Assembly (NCBI GenBank): GCA_035263705.1
Contig: DATFRA010000136.1
Location: 1-8,232, forward strand
DNA: 8,232 nucleotides
Source of the DNA: DASZHJ01 sp035263705
GTDB taxonomy: Bacteria; Pseudomonadota; Alphaproteobacteria; ATCC43930; CGMCC-115725
Direction: 5' to 3'
Shown here: one piece after another, positions 6,492 through 8,232 of the stretch
Numbering within the stretch: position 1 is the stretch's first letter
Layout of the letters: every line of letters starts with the position of its first letter
Notes under the pieces: model-generated
Database searches by the model: none
The model's input: the letters and a program-made list of their open reading frames with translations, nothing else
What the model was told of the DNA's origin: nothing
Translations under genes and position numbers: made by a program

Positions 6492-8087
6492 TCATTCACC
6501 CGGAGGTCGGGTAGCGCGCAGCAGCGGCAGATCGATGCGCACGAGCAGCCCGTGCGGCGGCCGGTTCTCCGCACGGATGGTGCCGCCAACCGCCTCGATA
6601 TTGCGTCGCGCGATCCAAAGGCCGATGCCGAAATGCGAGGCCTGTCCCTCCATTCCAGGGCGCCGCGAGAAATACCGGTCGAAGATGCGCTCGAGGTTCT
6701 CCGGCGAAACACCGGGTCCGGTGTCGGCAATGGTGACCTCGGCCATGCGGTCGCTGCGATCGAGGCGCACCTCGATGCTCCCGCCCTTGGGCGAGAACGA
6801 CAGCGCGTTGTCGACGATGTTCTCCAGCACCGTCTCGATCATCTCCTCGTTGGCATAGATGATCACGCCCGAGGGAATGTGACCGTCGAGCGCGAGCTGG
6901 CGCTCGGCGATCGCGTCGGCGTTGGCGTGTAGCAGACGGTGCAGGAGCATCGAGAGATTGACCGCCGTGCGCGGCGTGTTGATGAGGTCTGCCGCGGCCT
7001 CGTCGAGGCGGCGGGCCGAGGACACCAGGCCGTCGAGGCGATCCAACGAGTTCTCGATCAGGCCGAGCGCGCGCTGCCCGCGGGGATTGTCAGGCGGGAT
7101 CGCGCGGCTCAAAGGCTCCAGCGACTGCCGGATCACCGCGATCGGAGTCTTGAAAGCGTGCGCGTTGTCCTCGGCGGTTCGCCGGATCTCGCGCGCGGAA
7201 GCGTCGAGCGCGGACACCATGCGGTCGAACTCGGTGGCGACATCGGCGAGCTCCGGCACCTCATTCTCGCCGGCGAAGGACACGCCGGGCCGGCGCTCGC
7301 GGATGGCGCGGGCGCGCTCGGCGAATCGATTGAGGCCGCGGCGCACGCCCCAGAAGGTGCTGAGCGTCACCACCGCCATCACGAGATAGATGATCGCGGC
7401 GATCCGCACCTCCGGCGCCATCCAATAGGGCCGCCCGAGATGCGAGCCGAGGTAGCTGCCGGCGGCGAAGGAAGTGACGACGGCCCAGCAGCCCGATGGG
7501 ACCTTGATCGGGGTGACCGACGTCACGACCTCGTCCTCCGCGCCCTGCGTGCTATATCGGAAGGCGAAGGGGAGCTCGCCCTCGCAAGTCTGCGAGAGCT
7601 TGTCCAGGACGCCCTGCTGCGCGAGCTCGCTGCGCTCGTTGTCGAGCTGCGCAGTCGAGACGGTGGGCCAGGACGCCACGTAGTAGAACGCGCTCTGATC
7701 CGTCGGTCGGAAGATCACCTTGACGCGCGTGGTATCGCCCGCGAAGCGCTGAAGCTGGTTGCCGAGATCCGGGATGGAAGGCTTCTCGGTGGCGCCAAGG
7801 ACCGGCAGCAGAGCCTGCGCCATGACGCGACCCTGATCGCGCACCTCTTGCATGAGGAGGGCGCCGGTTGCCCCGTCCGCGGCGCGGAACTGGTCATAGA
7901 CGATCAGCGGCACAGCCACGAAGATGACGACGAGCAGCGCCGCCTTCGCCGAGAGCGAGCGGTGGAAGCGCCAGCGTCGGCGACGCGCTGCCGACCGGAC
8001 AACCGCGGCCGCCGCCCTAGGCGGCGACGGTCCAGCGGTATCCGAATCCGGCGTAGTTGTGGATTTCGTCAAAGCCGGGGTCGACAT
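6492..8087 (-). CDS. Membrane sensor histidine kinase (HAMP, HisKA, HATPase)
   Basis: 531 residues from ATG at 8087. A Pro/Ser/Thr-rich then Arg-rich cytoplasmic tail (1-45) precedes membrane helix 1 (about 46-64). A periplasmic sensor region (about 65-226) with two cysteines, C168 and C200, is followed by helix 2 (about 227-247) and a HAMP-like linker (248-300). The phosphoacceptor is H310 in DNAHAFKTPIAVI, reminiscent of the PhoQ H-box. The ATP-binding domain has the N-box ENIVDNALSFSPKGG (422-436), G1 DTGPGV (455-460), the F-box region RIFDRYF (467-473) and G2 GIGLWIA (487-493). All catalytic motifs are intact. It should sense an envelope signal and phosphorylate the OmpR-type regulator encoded just upstream. 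The start is uncertain: 8087 has purine-rich AAGAAG and AGGG upstream, whereas ATG at 8144 would add 19 residues and deepen the overlap. The signal is unknown. Confidence 0.93.
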   Translation of the reverse strand: MSTPALTKSTTTPDSDTAGPSPPRAAAAVVRSAARRRRWRFHRSLSAKAALLVVIFVAVPLIVYDQFRAADGATGALLMQEVRDQGRVMAQALLPVLGATEKPSIPDLGNQLQRFAGDTTRVKVIFRPTDQSAFYYVASWPTVSTAQLDNERSELAQQGVLDKLSQTCEGELPFAFRYSTQGAEDEVVTSVTPIKVPSGCWAVVTSFAAGSYLGSHLGRPYWMAPEVRIAAIIYLVMAVVTLSTFWGVRRGLNRFAERARAIRERRPGVSFAGENEVPELADVATEFDRMVSALDASAREIRRTAEDNAHAFKTPIAVIRQSLEPLSRAIPPDNPRGQRALGLIENSLDRLDGLVSSARRLDEAAADLINTPRTAVNLSMLLHRLLHANADAIAERQLALDGHIPSGVIIYANEEMIETVLENIVDNALSFSPKGGSIEVRLDRSDRMAEVTIADTGPGVSPENLERIFDRYFSRRPGMEGQASHFGIGLWIARRNIEAVGGTIRAENRPPHGLLVRIDLPLLRATRPPGE

Positions 8088-8232
8088 CCCTGAACTTCTT
8101 GCGGATGCGCTTGATGAAGGTACGGACGTTGGCGCGGTAGCCATCGGCGCCGCTGCCCGCCAGGAAATCCTTGCCGTGCACGAGGTCGTAGAGCTCGCGA
8201 TAGGAGACGTCCTCGCCCGGCTTGAGCGCGAG
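8017..8232 (-). CDS. OmpR/PhoB-family response regulator, C-terminal part (5' end beyond window)
   Basis: Only the last 71 residues are present; the receiver domain with its phosphorylated aspartate lies outside the window. What remains is the winged-helix DNA-binding domain. ALKPGEDVSYRELYDLV corresponds to the positioning helix region, NVRTFIKRIRKKF to the basic recognition helix, and AGFGYRW to the C-terminal beta hairpin, where most family members read RGxGYRF/Y. The stop is TAG at 8019-8017. The gene lies upstream of, and overlaps by 71 bases, the histidine kinase, in a different frame. The two are therefore almost certainly a cognate pair made from one transcript. Its DNA targets, including whether it controls the neighbouring importer, cannot be told from here. 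Confidence 0.88.
   Translation of the reverse strand, partial: LALKPGEDVSYRELYDLVHGKDFLAGSGADGYRANVRTFIKRIRKKFRDVDPGFDEIHNYAGFGYRWTVAA

Noticed and set aside
5716..6858. 380-codon plus-strand frame over ATPase 2, the intergenic region and the kinase 3' end
   Set aside because: It spans two real genes on opposite strands and changes composition at the gene borders. The N-terminal part is an Arg/Ala/Pro-rich frame-shifted reading of the ATPase.
6939..8093. 384-codon plus-strand frame opposite the histidine kinase
   Set aside because: It is antisense to a kinase with all catalytic boxes. The product is highly charged R/E/H/D-rich and resembles no family.
1..8232. Mobile elements, CRISPR arrays, tRNA or rRNA genes, phage or toxin-antitoxin genes
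   Set aside because: No transposase, integrase, regularly spaced repeats, tRNA-like cloverleaf or rRNA-like sequence was found on reading both strands. Gene content is continuous and composition is even.

Overview
The window is GC-rich with tightly packed genes and codons strongly biased to G/C in the third position. Long antisense shadow frames are common, as expected at this GC content. Protein sequence style (an alphaproteobacterial-type cysteine synthase, an OmpR/PhoQ-like two-component pair, a family 5 solute-binding ABC importer) suggests an alphaproteobacterium, probably Hyphomicrobiales. That placement is an inference from recalled family resemblance, not a search.

Layout: (1) positions 1-981, minus strand: most of a PLP-dependent cysteine synthase gene, cut off at its 3' end by the window edge. 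(2) 982-1148: a divergent intergenic region with candidate back-to-back promoters and a small hairpin before the next ribosome binding site. (3) 1149-6322, plus strand: a complete five-gene ABC importer operon of the dipeptide/oligopeptide/nickel class, in the order periplasmic binding protein, permease, permease, ATPase, ATPase. The first junction has a 2-base gap and the other three are ATGA stop/start overlaps, so translation is probably coupled. (4) 6323-6491: a convergent intergenic region with a strong hairpin whose T-tract serves the minus strand, plus further inverted repeats. (5) 6492-8087, minus strand: a membrane sensor histidine kinase. (6) 8017-8232, minus strand: the C-terminal DNA-binding domain of an OmpR-type response regulator, cut by the right edge. 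The regulator lies upstream of the kinase and overlaps its start, so the pair is an operon.

How they work together: the binding protein captures a ligand in the periplasm, the two permeases form the channel, and the two ATPases power import. The ligand cannot be named from sequence; peptides, peptide-like compounds and metal chelates are all possible. Both ATPases are short and lack the usual C-terminal tail of Dpp/Opp ATPases, which makes them closer in size to NikD/NikE. The divergent cysteine synthase and the convergent two-component system are neighbours; neither is shown to be functionally linked to the transporter.

Overall this looks like an ordinary chromosomal region. I found no convincing undescribed system, mobile element, CRISPR array or RNA gene. 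The points most worth checking are the ligand of the importer, the missing ATPase tails, the regulator/kinase gene overlap and the structured convergent intergenic region.
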